Shown here: positions 47,901 to 60,632 of the stretch, piece after piece
How positions within the stretch are numbered: position 1 is the stretch's first letter
How the letters are laid out: every line of letters begins with the position of its first letter
Assembly: GCF_004210375.1 (NCBI RefSeq)
Contig: NW_027467782.1
Span: forward strand, 33,283,771-33,347,770
DNA: 64,000 bases
DNA from: Tachypleus tridentatus
Taxonomy: Eukaryota > Arthropoda > Merostomata > Xiphosura > Limulidae
Reading direction: 5' to 3'
The notes under the pieces: generated by a model
Seen by the model: the letters and a program-made list of their open reading frames with translations, nothing else
Databases searched by the model: none
What the model was told of the DNA's origin: nothing
Position numbers and translations under genes: made by a program

Positions 47901-49729
47901 TAATAGTAAAACATATAAATTATAAAGAACAACAAATGTGAAATAACTGATAAATTGTAAATGTTGAGAAATTGTGTGGTGAAATAAACATATGTATCAG
48001 ATGTTATGCATTAAAGCAAATAAAATATTTAATTTAATTATTAATTTACCCCTGAGGTAGAAATATAGGTAATTAAAAATAACAGACTCTTTTAAGCCAA
48101 ATTGAACAGTGAAGATGAAATATATCACTAAACTCTAATTTAAAAATACTAACCTGACAATAAGTATGTAGAATACTAGAAGTCTGTGTGGACCCTGGCT
48201 ACAGGGTTCCACATAAACCAAGTTAATAGGGAAAAGTATACGAGACAAATAATAATGAAAATTAAACAGAAGTTATTTTTTAAAAGTAAGTAAGTATATA
48301 TAAACATTAAGATATGTATGAGACACGATATATGAAAAAAAAAAATTTTGTTAACCCAATAATTGATATACCAGTAAGATAAATTACACGTAATACTAAA
48401 ATAACAAAAACCAATGATAAGCCTAATTGAATGGTATAGAATGCAGGATACAACTAAGCCTAAACCTAAACTAAACTCTCAGTACCAATCTACCAAAACT
48501 TATGTTATGGAGCCCAAATAACAACAGATAATGATACTAGCAATAAAAATGTTATAAACTCATAACTATAGATGTTTAATCTGCCCAAAGTTGGCAGACT
48601 GTATTTAAAAATGTGCAGACCACCAAACTCAAGTCAAGGCACAACAAATGTCAGCACTCTGGAGAATCAATATAACAATGAAAAAAAGCTGATTATTTTG
48701 CAGTAGAATACCACCACTAGAAACCTGTATAAATGTGCTAATAGAAAATATAACTTCTGAAATGGTAACTTAGAATGTGTAATTCATAATTCAAAATGAA
48801 CACATTACAACCATACTGACAGAAAGAAATACTTTTTGTAACAAAGTAACAAGTCCATAACTAAATAGAAATATAGAATAATTCCACTTCAAAATAATTC
48901 AACAAGTTACAAATATCACTACTGTATAATAAAGAGTAAACCTGTTGAGAGAAATTGATACAAATATGAGAAAAAACAACAATGAACACATGAAACGAGA
49001 ACAAATTAAAAGTCACAACACAAGAACAACCAACCAAGAAGAAATAATTCAGTGAAAGAGAACAGAGGGAGTTGCACATATCAGGAGCATGTGTGTTGCA
49101 CTACTATTGGTGGGAAGGTTGTCACATGATAATCTGCATGCAAGACACACTTTACCATTTAACTGTTAGGCATGCTTTTTTTTTACATATAGATAAAAGC
49201 ACCAAACTATTTATTGATGTGAGAGGAAGTAATGTTTGGTATTGGAAGAATAATCATGAAACAACTCTGGTACATCAAAACTAAGGCAATTTTCAGTTTG
49301 TTTTTATTCTTACCCAAATCCAAGTCTGAATACTAAGCAAACATTTGATAGCATCTGTGTTAAAAATTTCATAATTTTCAGTTTTCTCCACTAATTTGAA
49401 AATGATAGAATGTGTAAAAAAGAATTTTTGGCATAAACACTGTTATCATAGGTAAAACCATGTTATAAATTTTAATAATTCACAATAAACATTCAATAAA
49501 ACTTACAAAATTTGATATATTTCTGTATTTATATTAATATTCATTATTTCAATGCCAGAAAGAAATAAAGAGCAAACATCACAACAGAAATTTCTTTCAT
49601 ATATTTTGTGTATTTTTTTCATTTTTATACTTAAAAGTAAGACAATAAAGCATTGTAATAGAAATGTTTAAATTTACATAGGGAAATACACTATCAAGAT
49701 TTTAACAATCACAATTGAATAATAAAGAT
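47901..49729. other. Noncoding
   Basis: AT-rich sequence with one repeat piece at 48190-48240. No exon or domain recognised. Confidence 0.4.
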
Positions 49730-50280
49730 ACACCACATGGCCAAAAGTAGGTGAATACCCATATGTGCTTGTTGAACATTTCATTCCAAAAACATGGGCA
49801 TTAATATGGAGTTGATACTGCCTTTGCTGCTATAGCAGTCTCCACAGGAAGGGTTTTCCCTAGATTTTGAAAGATGGATGTGGGAATTCACTCCTATTCA
49901 GTCACAAGAGCATTAGCAAGGTTGGGCAAGAAGGCCTGGCTTGCAGTCAGCATTCCAATTCATCCCAAAGTTGTTCAGCAGGGTTGATGTCATGGCTCTG
50001 TGCAAGCCAGTCAATTTCTTTAACATCGACCTCAGCAAACCATGTCTTTATGGACCTTGCTTTGAGCATGGGGGCATTGTAATGTTGGAAAAAAGGGGCC
50101 TTCCCCAAACTGTTGCAAAAAATTTTGGAAACACACAACTCTAGAATGTCATTGTATGCTGTAGCATTAAGACTCCTTTCACTGGAACTAAAGAGCCTAG
50201 TTTAAACCATGAAAAACAGCCCCAGACCATTATTTCTCCTCCACAAAACTTTATAATTAACACTATGCATTCAGGCAACA
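49730..50280 (-). mobile_element. Tc1-like DNA transposon fragment
   Basis: 3' half of a Tc1-type element on the minus strand. The outer end carries CACATGGCCAAAAGTA, a terminal sequence typical of this Tc1 group. The transposase pieces read, from 5', IMVWGCFSWFKLGSLVPVKG, APFFQHYNAPMLKARSIKTW (catalytic Asp of HDNAP changed to Tyr) and DWLAQSHDINPAEQLWDEL (the second catalytic region, normally SPDLNPIEHLW). The 5' half is missing and the fragment abuts LINE sequence at about 50280. The sequence resembles Tc1 elements widespread in fish. Confidence 0.8.
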
Positions 50281-50282
50281 AG

Positions 50283-52215
50283 GACAGCCAAAGTCTAATA
50301 CAGGGTTGTATTTGGAAAAGGATGTTTTTGCATTGCTCACTCCAAATTGACTGCGAGATGGCACAGAGCCAAGCCTTGAATACAGGACCATAGTCCAAGT
50401 ATCAGACAGGCACAGCGGTGATAGTGCCAGAGCAGATAGACTTAGCTGCAGTGTCGGCAAGCTAGCTCCCATGAATACCAATATGGCCCAGTATCCAGAA
50501 AAACTGAATAGAAGTAGATGATAAAGAGAAATGGGCCAGTCAGTTGTGAATATTGGTGACAACAGGGTGTGAACCAATGTGAAGCGATTCTAGGGCCAGA
50601 ACTAAGCGAGTCAGTATAAATCATGCAGTTTGAGTACTGCTTAGCTTCTATGTGATCCAGGGCAAGAGAAATGGCATACAGTTCAGTAGTAAACACAGAA
50701 GCTGTAGAGGGATTTTACGTGCAACCATGGTAGAGTCCACACAGTCACCTGATTTTGAACCATCTGTATAAACAGGAATGGAAAGATGGTTCAAAAGATG
50801 TTCAGCAAATAACAAACAGTATTTCCAATCAGGAGTGTCTACTTTTCTCAGATAGCTTTAAGATAATTCACAATTGGGGATGGTAATAAACCATGGTGGG
50901 ATGGGCTGACCAGTGGATACAGCAATGTTATCCAACGACAGACCCAATTCATCCAACTATGACTGGATATGAAGGCTAAAAGGAGCAATGGCATACCGTC
51001 TGGTCTGAAAAAGCATGAGCCAACGAGGAAAGAAAACACAACCCTAGATGGGATGCTTTGGTTAGGAACAAAGTTTCAAAGCATATAGTAAAGACAGTTG
51101 TAAATGGCAGAGGTGCAAAAAAGTTCATGAGACTATGTACAAGCTCTGAACTGGGGAAGTACAGAAACCCCCAGTGCAGAGCTGAAGTCCTTAATGATGA
51201 ATAGTGTCCAGCATCTTTAAGGCCAATGGTCTGGCAGAGCCATAGACCAGTGATTCATAGTCGAGGTGGCCAAGCATGTCCAAGTGTGTTAAGATTCGAA
51301 TTCCCATCACATCAAACATGCTCACCCTTTCAGCCATGGGGCATTATAATGTGACATTCAATCACACTATTTGTGGGTAAAAGAGGAGCCCATGAGTTGG
51401 CAGTGGGTGGTGATGACTAGCTGCCTTCCCTCTAGTCTTACACTGCTAAATTAGGGACAGCTAGCACAGGTAGCCCTCAAGTAGCTTTGCACGAAATTCA
51501 AAAACAAGCAAACCATAGTCGAGTGTCGGTCAAATAAGAGCACGATATATCTTTAGCATAGAACATCGATCCACTCCACAAGTGATGGAAGAGAGGACAA
51601 GGAGGATGTTCAGTGCTCTTGTACATTTGACCTGTAGCTGCTTGATATGTGGTATAAAGGTCAGCTTACGGTCAAAGATAAGCCCCAAGAACTTAGTCTC
51701 AAAGACCTCAGGCAGCACAACTTCACCAAGAATGGAGTTCAGGATGAGGACGAATACCCCATTGGTGGCAGAATTGCATGCAAACTGTTTTAGTGAGAGA
51801 GAAGGTAAAGCCCTTTGCTGTGGTCCACTTCAGTAAACAATTGAGAGCAGTTTGTAGCTGCCGCTCAATATACCTCATGTTCAATAACTGGCATGAGATG
51901 TGAAAGTCGTCGATATAGAGCGTGTTTGCAATAGTGAGAGGGAGTTGTTCAGTGATGGCATTAATTTTATATACTGAAAAGTGTGACATTCAGAACACAG
52001 CCCCAAGAGACTCCAAGTTTCTACAGAAAAAATGGTAAAGTGTTGAACCCACATGAACTTGGAATTGCCTGACCATTAACAAATTTTAATAAATGTGGAC
52101 AAATGGCCACGTAACCCATATCTATGCTGTCTCACAAAATGCCATATCTCCATGTTGTATTATAAGCCTTCTCAATGTCAAAGAATATTGATACAAGATG
52201 TTTGAGAAAGGCTTT
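50283..52215 (-). mobile_element. LINE fragment, second copy of the 7690-13050 family
   Basis: Covers the stretch equivalent to about 8220-9885 of the first copy. RNase H: FTTELYAISLALDHIEAKQY and IYTDSLSS. RT: YIDDFHISCQ (catalytic box kept as YIDD) and VFETKFLGLIFDRKLTFIPH. It is 5'-truncated at about 52215, usual for LINEs. Its 3' end is cut at about 50283 where Tc1 sequence begins. A SINE lies inside it at 51266-51513. Stops throughout. Confidence 0.85.
51266..51513 (+). mobile_element. tRNA-derived SINE with target-site duplication, inside a LINE
   Basis: A 248 bp SINE with a shortened tRNA-like head (TTCGAATTCCC, B-box-like), the body blocks GGGTAAAAGAGGAGCCCATG and GTGGTGATGACTAGCTGCCT, and a tail of AAAAACAAGCAAAC. 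It is flanked by 10 bp direct repeats CATAGTCGAG at 51256-51265 and 51514-51523. The first LINE copy, near 9180-9215, has no SINE at the matching place, which confirms the insertion. Confidence 0.93.
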
Positions 52216-52779
52216 TCTAACTGAAGTATGGATATACACATAAAAAACTTACAAAAAAAAAATTAAAACACTAAGACATTTCTTTAATTCATTTTAATTA
52301 TTTATCTAAAAAGATTAATTTTTCTTGTTTGAATGTGTTACTGATAACACAGACTTCTATGATACTTTCATTAACCTTTTGATCTGGAATGTATAAACTA
52401 CCGAAAAGTTGTTTATCAAGAATACAATTAAAGTTACAGGCAATGAAGTTTGTGTTTTAAGCAGAAATAATTTGAAGCACAAACATCAAATGAATGAACA
52501 TGAAAAAACCTATATTCATATAACTTACACTAGAGAAAATGAAGCTTTTTATTTTTTCAAAGCTAGCTAATGTAAGTATTGTGTATTACACAAAGAAGAG
52601 CATTTATTAGGTCATTTTATATGAAATGGCTTATTTTCACTTAGTAGAACAGTGACTGTGATTAGAATAAGCTGAATACAATAACTTGACTGTATGCTAT
52701 TTGATACTACTGAGAGTGCTGTGTTTTACATTTGCCTGTCATGTCAAGTTGTATTATAATTGTTTTTGTATTTCTTTGG
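52216..52779. other. Noncoding
   Basis: AT-rich spacer between the truncated LINE and the mariner fragment; no feature recognised. Confidence 0.4.
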
Positions 52780-53600
52780 AACCCTACACAAGATGATTTC
52801 TTCAAAAGAACTGAAACTACTTTTTTGATATGAGCTCAAATTGGCAAAAAAATGCAGTCAAGGTTGCTAAAAACATCAATTTGGCACTGGAACAAGGGAA
52901 TACTTCTCAAACTACTATTCGTTCTGGTAATAGGAACCTCGAGAATAAACACTGAGGAAGGCTTCAATCTGTTGTGAATGAAGAAACAGTAAGAGCTACT
53001 GCATAAGCTAGCCCACACATGACAGTTCATATTAAGTGCTACTGCATAAGCTAGCCCACACATGACAGTTCATACATATTTAGTGCTACTGCATAAGCTA
53101 GTCCACGCATGACAGTTCATATTAAGTGCTACTGCATAAGCTAGCCCACACATGACAGTTCATATTAAGTGCTACTGCATAAGCTAGCCCACACATGACA
53201 GTTCATATTAAGTACTACTGCATAAGCTAGCCCACACATGACAGTTCATATTAAGTACTACTGCATAAGCTAGCCCACACATGACAGTTCATATTAAGTG
53301 CTACTGCATAAGCTTGCCCACACATGACAGTTCAGGCACTTTCAGTAGACTGAGAAGTTTCCAGTGCAACTGTTTCTCATCACCTGGCTGCAATCAGAAA
53401 GTTAAAAATTTGGGCAAAGAGGTACCACATGAACTGATAGAAGAGCAGAAAACTGGTTAGGAACAAGAGGGAGTCATTCTTAAAGCAAAGCATTACCTAT
53501 GACAAGAAGTGGATCCTATATGGAAAAAAAAAACCTATGCAGAAAATATAGCATACTTTGATTATTGAAACTGGTGTTTGTAAAAAATATGGAGTTTTAA
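52780..53600 (+). pseudogene. mariner transposase fragment, expanded by an internal array
   Basis: The plus strand shows N-terminal mariner pieces: YELKLAKK with KNINLALEQGN-like sequence (about 52830-52900), a VVNEETVRATA segment at about 52970-53000, then after the array SSATVSHHLAAIRKL (about 53355-53400), VPHELIEEQ-like, and ITYDKKWILYGKK (TCDEKWILY motif, about 53490-53535). This is the helix-turn-helix half up to the first catalytic Asp. The remainder is lost. It is a different mariner family from 19818-21111. Interrupted by eight 43 bp repeats derived from its own coding sequence. Confidence 0.72.
52989..53334. repeat. 43 bp x 8 array grown from mariner coding sequence
   Basis: Eight copies of a 43 bp unit (TAAGTGCTACTGCATAAGCT plus AGCCCACACATGACAGTTCATAT). 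One copy has a 4 bp insertion. The unit corresponds to the transposase residues RATA.ASPHMTVQ, which would occur once in a normal gene. Copies are nearly identical. Confidence 0.92.
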
Positions 53601-53639
53601 TTTTTACATATACAGTCAGCCATTTCAAATGAAACAAAC

Positions 53640-54150
53640 TACTACAAAGCAGGCATCAACAAAACCACTGTAATAACTGAATGTCAAAAAAGATTATTGT
53701 ACTATTAAAACTTTAACTGTACTAAATAGATGTGACATAGAGCACATCATACTAAGAGGACATAGAAAATACCATAGTGTTAAGAAGATACCAAACCATC
53801 CTCAGTGTAAAAAAACAAGCATCCTCAATAATCATCAACAAGTACCCTGAAGTATCAGTATTCCCAGAAGAAAACTGTGGTAACACAACATCAACATGAA
53901 CACTGTACTAATATAGCAACATAAAAATCATTGTACTGACAATGCATAAACAAGGATACAATAATTAACAATATACTAGAATAACTGTAGTGTACAGGTT
54001 AATATGTTCACTGTACTAATATGTATTAACAAGATCAATATGCTGAAACAACAGCCAAAAGATATCTAAGGTAACAGAATGCCTACAAAGTCATTATAAT
54101 AAGAGCACATCATAAAGCTAGTATACTGTCTGTTCATGATGCAATAGTAT
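53640..54150. repeat. Degenerate low-complexity repeat
   Basis: Loose repetition of CTGTACTAA..., CAACA... and ATCATACTAAGA-like phrases; similar in flavour to the 53 bp array at 55925 but too diverged to define a unit. Confidence 0.4.
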
Positions 54151-54164
54151 ACAGGATATTGACA

Positions 54165-54236
54165 AAAAAAAAAAGAGAGAGAGAGAAAAATATTACTACA
54201 CTGACAACACAACTGTATATATATATATATATATTC
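54165..54236. repeat. Simple repeats (A, GA, TA)
   Basis: A poly-A then (GA)n stretch at 54165-54190 and a (TA) run of about 20 bp at 54214-54234. Confidence 0.9.
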
Positions 54237-55924
54237 AGGGAACCATCAAGCCCAACACAACACCAGAATAACAAAACGTTATGATAACATAAAATAACTA
54301 AAAGATCACTGCAATGAAAGAACAGATAAAAATCCATTGTACAAGAACATATATAACAACACTGTATTAACTCTCTCAACACAGCCTTGATCTGTATGAC
54401 TGACCATGTGACCTCCTTGTGCTTGTTTACAGTCTGTTTAGATTTAATACTTCTAACTTTCAAAGTGGTATATTTTCAAAAATCTGGCAATGTTTCAGTT
54501 AATATTACAAGTCTCTAACATACAAAGAATCATATTTAATTAAATAAAATAAAGATTTGTCCATATGATAATTTGTTTTGAATAATCTGTGTGAAAAGTT
54601 ATTTTAATGTTAAAATTAAAAATACCTCCTTTGTATATAACCCTAAGACCTCCATAAATACATTTCAAACATTTTTTTCAGTAAATCTTGATAGTTTATA
54701 TGTTATTTTTCTAACCCAACTCAAAACAGGATTGATTAACTTCACTGACCTTGAAACCACCAAAAACAATAAAATAAATTTAAAAAAACCCTGAATTACC
54801 CTTTCTTCTTTCTAGAATGACTTCATATTGCAAGAAGAAACTACACTCATTTATCCTAAGTAGCTCTTAGTTTGTAACACATCTATTTATAATTAAGGTT
54901 TATCACCATTTAAACTGCAACAAACTACTGTCAAGCCATTATAAGATGTAAAATCAAGTCAAAAAACATCCAGCTCACATTACGCTATCGAATTACATTA
55001 CCCATGAGCTACTACAACTAGTACAATAAGCTCAAGTGTCTCGTGAAAAAATTATACTTATTGTTGATTTTACTTTATCTTAACTTAAAAAATATCCTTA
55101 CTTATTTTTTACATTTTAGTTGCTTTTATAATTATACACAAAAAATAAACATAAACAAATAAATAAATGAAACACTTGAACAATCTACACTGTTTCTCTT
55201 GATTGTTGAAGAGAGTTAACCATAACTTTTAATGCTACTTATATTATCGCAATTTATAATTTTATTTCATTAAATAATGCTACAAACAACATAGACTATA
55301 ACATGCAAAATTTACACATCACTCAAAATTTACTAGCTTTCTAGATCTGTGACAAGAGTCATTACAAATTAATCCAAGCTAGTCATTTCTCAATGGAACG
55401 TTGGTTATACAGAAGAAAATATTGTGAAATACATCATTTGATAGAATGAAAACCTTAACTGTCTATTAGTTATAGGTAACATACAGTTAAGCATAAAGAG
55501 AACTATGAACACAACTTGAAAGAGAGGATGTGACAGCAGGAGTCTGACTTTCTATTCAGTAGAAAAAATGTTGAAGACTATATTTAATGTGGTTTATCTG
55601 AGCAATGATGATTTTAGAGAAAGTAGTTTTCATTCAATTTCATACTTCTTCCATGGGTGGTGGATAAAATCTGCCAGCATGTGTCATGTGTGTCACACTA
55701 GGAAATATTCAGAATTTTTTATGATAGTGCCTTGCAAAATTAACAGCTGATTATTTATATGTTATTAAAATATGGTTTATTAACAAAGGTTTTATGCTAT
55801 TCTAATTGGCATACCATAACCATGAAGTTGTTTAATAAAATATTCAAAGTAAGACACTAAAACATTGTGTCATGCTCAGCACCCAGTGTGATGGGGTTAA
55901 AGGAAGAGATAAGACAATTGTACT
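54237..55924. other. Noncoding
   Basis: AT-rich; no exon, domain or element recognised. Confidence 0.4.
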
Positions 55925-56690
55925 ATAACATCAACAAAACTACTGTGCTAAAGGAATACAAACCAGAGCATTACACCAACAAAACAAAAACACCACTATA
56001 ATAAAGGAATAAATTCAAGTCTACTATACCAGAATATCAATAACACTACTGTAATAATGGAACAAAAACATGACTACTGTACCAGAACGTCAATAACACT
56101 ACTATATTAAAGGAACAAAAACATGACTACTGTACCAGAACATCAGTAACACCACTATACTAAAGGAACAGAAACAAGACTATTGTACTAGAACACCCAT
56201 AACACCACTGTATTAAAAAAACATAAACAAGACTGCTGTACCAGAACATTAATAACACCCCTGCTCTAGAGGAACAGAAACAATAGTATATCAGAATATC
56301 AATAACATCACTGTACCTAAAGGACAGAAACAAGACTACTATACCAGAAACTCAATAACACCACTATACTAACTAAACAGAAACAGGACTAATGTACCAG
56401 AACATCAATAATGCCACTTTACCTAAGGAACAGAAACAGGACTAATGTACCAAAACATCAATAATGCCAGTGTACCTAAGGAACAGAAACAGGACTAATG
56501 TACCAGAACATCAATAATGCCACTGTACCTAAGGAACAGAAACAAGACTAATGTACCAGAACATCAATAATGCCACTGTACCTAAGGAACAGAAACAAGA
56601 CTAATGTACTAGAACATCAGTAAACACCACTGTAGCTAAAGAACAAAAACAAGACTAATGTACCAGAACATTGGTACTAAAGAAATGTTT
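55925..56690. repeat. 53 bp minisatellite, about 14 copies
   Basis: Units contain AAGGAACAGAAACAAGACTA, ATGTACCAGAACATCAATAA and TGCCACTGTACCT. The right half (about 56380-56640) is nearly homogeneous, while the left half is diverged, a gradient usual when new copies are added at one end. Confidence 0.88.
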
Positions 56691-56919
56691 TGACTGTACT
56701 AAGTCATGAACAGTGTAATAATAGCACAGTAACATTTAGTTCTATGTAGGTAATCCAAGTAATTGTTAACAACACACAAACGTACTACATTATCTTACTT
56801 AGAAAATTATAGAGGAATCCATCAGTAACAACAGAGCATTTTACAATGTGAGGTGCACATAACATGAAACTTATTATTAACATAAACATAATATATTCAT
56901 TGACCCTCTGGGTGGAGAA

Positions 56920-57390
56920 TGGCAGTTCTTCAGGATGGACATACATGGTTATCAATACCTAGCAGTTTTCGTATTAGTAGTAAAGTATTCTATTACCAAA
57001 ACACTCATCAACCTGTGCAAAAATTATTTAGCTAAGAAAGAAGCTGCATCATTCAAATGATGCAATGGCCCCTCTAGAGCCCTGATCTCAATCCAACTAT
57101 GCAGAGCTGGGATTTGATAGATCCAAAATAAGATAAATCAAAAGTTACATTTAAAGAAACTTTATGGGAGTGTATTAGAGACACTTAGAACAATATCCTA
57201 AAAGAAACTTTAATTAAATATTTTACAACCATGCATGAAAGATGGGACAACTAGCACTTCCACCAAGTTTCTGTTGTACTGAATATGAAGATTAATACAC
57301 TTCTGATGTTTCACGTGTGACCAACTTTCTATTGTTCTGTGAAAGTAACCTGACACCTAATGTTTGACTAACATTTTTGCACAGTACTGT
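56920..57390 (+). pseudogene. Tc1-like transposase C-terminal fragment
   Basis: The plus strand reads MMQWPL.SPDLNPTMQSW (about 57055-57110, normally WPPQSPDLNPIELLWDELD), then KVTFKETLWECIRDT, NNILKETLIKYFTTMHERWD. The end, TTTTTGCACAGTACTGTAT at about 57390, resembles the terminus of this Tc1 group. The Glu/Asp after the LNP motif is lost and stops interrupt the frame. A different family from 49730-50280. Confidence 0.7.
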
Positions 57391-59033
57391 ATAGCTGGTA
57401 ATATAATGCTTGTATCAGTGCAGGTTTAGAATACAAGTTGTGTATCTTGTGGTCAGTGCTCTTACTTTCTTCAATTTCATGCTATTTCAGAAGCTATACA
57501 ACTGCTTCAATAAATAAGGACAAGTACAAATAACTGATAAAATTAAAACTAGGTATAGCTCATTTGATATATAAAACACAATATTATGACCAATGATAAT
57601 ATCAAATTCATTTGTCTTATTTTCTTTCACATTTTTAATGGCTAATTTAATCATGTGTGAAAAACTGTATGAGAAGATGAGAAAATGATTATGTCATAAA
57701 TAAAACAATGCAGACAAAATAAAACTAACAAAAAAAAATCTCTCTAATGGATACATTTACATGATTTAAGACACAGGGGAAAAAGAAAACCAGATGTGAC
57801 AAAACTATTAAAAATCATTTCACAATTATATTTCAAAAAAATTCATAATCTAAAATAGTACACAAATACTAAACAAACTTACATAATTTTTCAAGTACAA
57901 GCATAGATATTATCCAATTAGGTTACACATTTTAGTGGGAGAGGGCAACAAACAACAACAGCACAACATCAACTAGCCAGTCCAAAGGGTTAAAAATAAG
58001 ATCATTTTAATTCCCATCTTCAAAACGTGTGCAGGATATATTTTGCTCAAAATTAAATAAGCCACTTACATATTCTAGATATGCCAGTCAGATGCTATTA
58101 ACTGAATTCAAAATTGACTCAGATCTAATATAAAATTTTCTCTCTGTATAAGGACAAAAATCTATGTTTGTCTTATCTTACACCTCCTAACTCGCAGGGG
58201 GCTAACCTCAACCAAACTTTGTGGGATGATAATTTGGAATAAGTGACACTTAATGAATGTTCACAATTCCTTCCCTTTCATTATTACTATTACTGAGTAT
58301 TTATCATCTTTGATGTAAATTAACATTATCTACATTCACATATGGTGCCACATCCATACACAAAAAAAAAACAACTTAAACTTTCAATAGAACAACACAT
58401 ACACAGTGTGTATATATCTCAGAGAGTGCACTAGCTTTATCTATGGAAGAATTCAAAGAAATAATATGGTTGCCAAAATTGCAATACTACATAAACTTGC
58501 CTGAAGCTTCTGCTCCAATAGCCAACATAATGCTGGTGTGAAATGTCCTTTCTTCAGTTATACCCATTTCCTACTTCGAACCATGATCTTTGAATTTTGA
58601 CCTCCAAGCCACTTCTGTGCCCAATGGTTGTCAATTAATTAATCATATGAAACATTGTAATAGGACATTCAGAGGGGGGTGTTGAAAGTAGGTAACAGTA
58701 AGCATCTCTAATGCCACTACTTCTTCCTACAAGGTCACCCTGACCATCACACAGTGTATACCATATCTAAAGTATACACATATTGAGTTTTTAAAGTTTA
58801 TACAAAACTTTCGTTGAGGTAATAATTAATGCTGTAATAATGTGTTATATTATAAATAAATTGTGTAAAAGTTAGTATTTTTGTATTATTTATTACAGTA
58901 TCCACCCACAAACTTTGTTTTAAGCTTATAAACCCAAACAAAGAACAGGTACCTCATCTTGTGTGACAAACTCAAAGAGGTTAATTAAGTAATTATGGAT
59001 ACCTTTAGTCTCATCAGTACTAATTATAGTTCC
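57391..59033. other. Noncoding
   Basis: AT-rich; nothing recognised. Confidence 0.4.
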
Positions 59034-59150
59034 ACTCTGGTACAGTAATAAATCTACAGACTTACAATGCTAAAATCAGAGGTTCGATTCCCATGGGTAA
59101 ACTCGACAGATAGCCCAATGTGGCTTTTTTATAAAAAAAACATACACATA
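59034..59150 (+). mobile_element. tRNA-derived SINE (short type)
   Basis: Plus-strand copy of the family at 29936-30065: TGGTACAGTAATAAATCTAC, GGTTCGATTCCCA (B box), ACTCGACAGATAGCCC and a tail ending in ACATACACATACT. The two copies are clearly homologous but diverged. Confidence 0.75.
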
Positions 59151-59338
59151 CTAATTATAAGAATGCAACAAAGTACCTGATTACTTTCATTATTCACAGT
59201 TAAGGTTGTCACAATCTACTGGCACAGTGGTGTAGTGACTGGTCATACAATCAACAACTAATTTTTAAATATCAGTACTTAATTTCATTATAAACTTATA
59301 ATTAAGTACATTAAAGCAATTTATAACTAAATACATAC

Positions 59339-59453
59339 CAATTTAAGATCAATTCCTCCTAATTCTAGTTGCTTGCATAGTATATTCCACAATTTCTCTT
59401 TACTTCCTGGTGTAAACTGAAGTAAGTCAAATACCAGTAACTCCATTACAAAC
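59339..59453 (-). CDS. Exon of an unrecognised helical protein
   Basis: The minus strand has acceptor TTCTTTGCATCTTTAG and donor AAATTG/GTATGT. One base completes a Lys codon left open by the exon at 59809, then come 38 codons: FVMELLVFDLLQFTPGSKEK and LWNILCKQLELGGIDLKL. Phase 0 at the end. The alternating hydrophobic pattern suggests alpha helices, as in HEAT/ARM-type proteins. Same strand as ATR but about 29 kb upstream of its first recognised exon, and not matching ATR's N-terminus as I know it. Family not identified. Confidence 0.6.
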
Positions 59454-59808
59454 CTAAAGATGCAAAGAAAGAATAACCACATACAAATTATACAGTTGGA
59501 CATGCTTTTAAAATGAAACATTTCATTTTAATACCTTATCTTATTGAGTTGCTAATCACATTTTTAAGTTTTCAATATATTTCAAAGTTAGTCCATACAT
59601 TGAAAGCAATATATGGAGCTCTTAGACTAAAAAGCTGTTTCAATTTTTGCTTGAATCTCACAAACATTAGTTACTCTGTACCGAACAGTTAAAAATAAAC
59701 AAAAGTTGAAATATTATAACCAGAAAAGACAAAATCACTACTATAAGATCTTACTGAAGAACATGGTCATGTTACAATATTTAATGAAACAACTGTTTGA
59801 ATTCTTAC

Positions 59809-59975
59809 TTTTCAAGTGAACTACAGTGATTAAGGTGTTTGTGAACCAGTGTTAAGCCTTGTAACATTTTCACAAGGTTAGATTCCATGTAAAATGCAAA
59901 ACAAGGTACAAAGCAGCCTTTCTGCAATTCTGTAAAGAACATATCCAATGAATGCACAGCATGTGGAGTCATATC
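59809..59975 (-). CDS. Exon of an unrecognised helical protein
   Basis: Minus strand, donor GAAAA/GTAAGA at 59808; 55 codons ending in two bases that join 59453 in phase. It reads DMTPHAVHSLDMFFTELQKG, CFVPCFAFYMESNLVKMLQG and LTLVHKHLNHCSSLE. The start is uncertain: TTTAAAAAG/GAT at 59975 keeps phase 0 with the next upstream exon, but TTCTTTACAG or GAATTGCAG farther in are stronger-looking acceptors. Helical, HEAT-like character. Function unknown. Confidence 0.55.
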
Positions 59976-60632
59976 CTTTTTAAAGATGAATCATGGTTCA
60001 CTCTGTACTTAAATAGCAGGCATATAATAATTTTAAACCAGATCAATCCATTACCATGCATGAACTTATCAAGTACAACCCATCACTGAAATGCATACAA
60101 CCTCTGTATATATGAGCAATGACAGATGTACAAACACTTTCAGGAAGGGCCTAGGTCCATGGACCAACTTTGTTACCATTTTGTGGTTGCTATAGTTTTC
60201 ATGCTGTTAATTCTAAATTAGTAAGTGCATGTTCACAAAATTTGTAAATATTACAATGCTATCAGACAAAAAAACTCAACTTTCCAGCACAAAAGAGATT
60301 GGAAGGCTTACTCTAGCAGTTAAAATTTAGAAGTAAAACATATCATATACAAGAAAAACAATAAATAGTCCCACCCAGTAACTCAATTTTAGTGGTGACG
60401 TGCCATCTACATGTGCATAAAGTGATTAAAATAAACTATGTATGATTTTAGAAGTGGATATATCTTATTATAGTTAAAATATTACAATTTCTAACTATCC
60501 TTTTGCTTTTTTTGTGTAATATGTCTTATTCAAACATTTCAACAAAATCAAGAACATAGAGAAAGTATTGTGTACATTTTACAGTTATAATAAATTTTTT
60601 GTATCAGTTCTAAACTTTCATACTTACATTAC

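Noticed and set aside
54134-54463. 109-codon minus-strand open frame
   Set aside because: It runs through GA and TA simple repeats; no domain.
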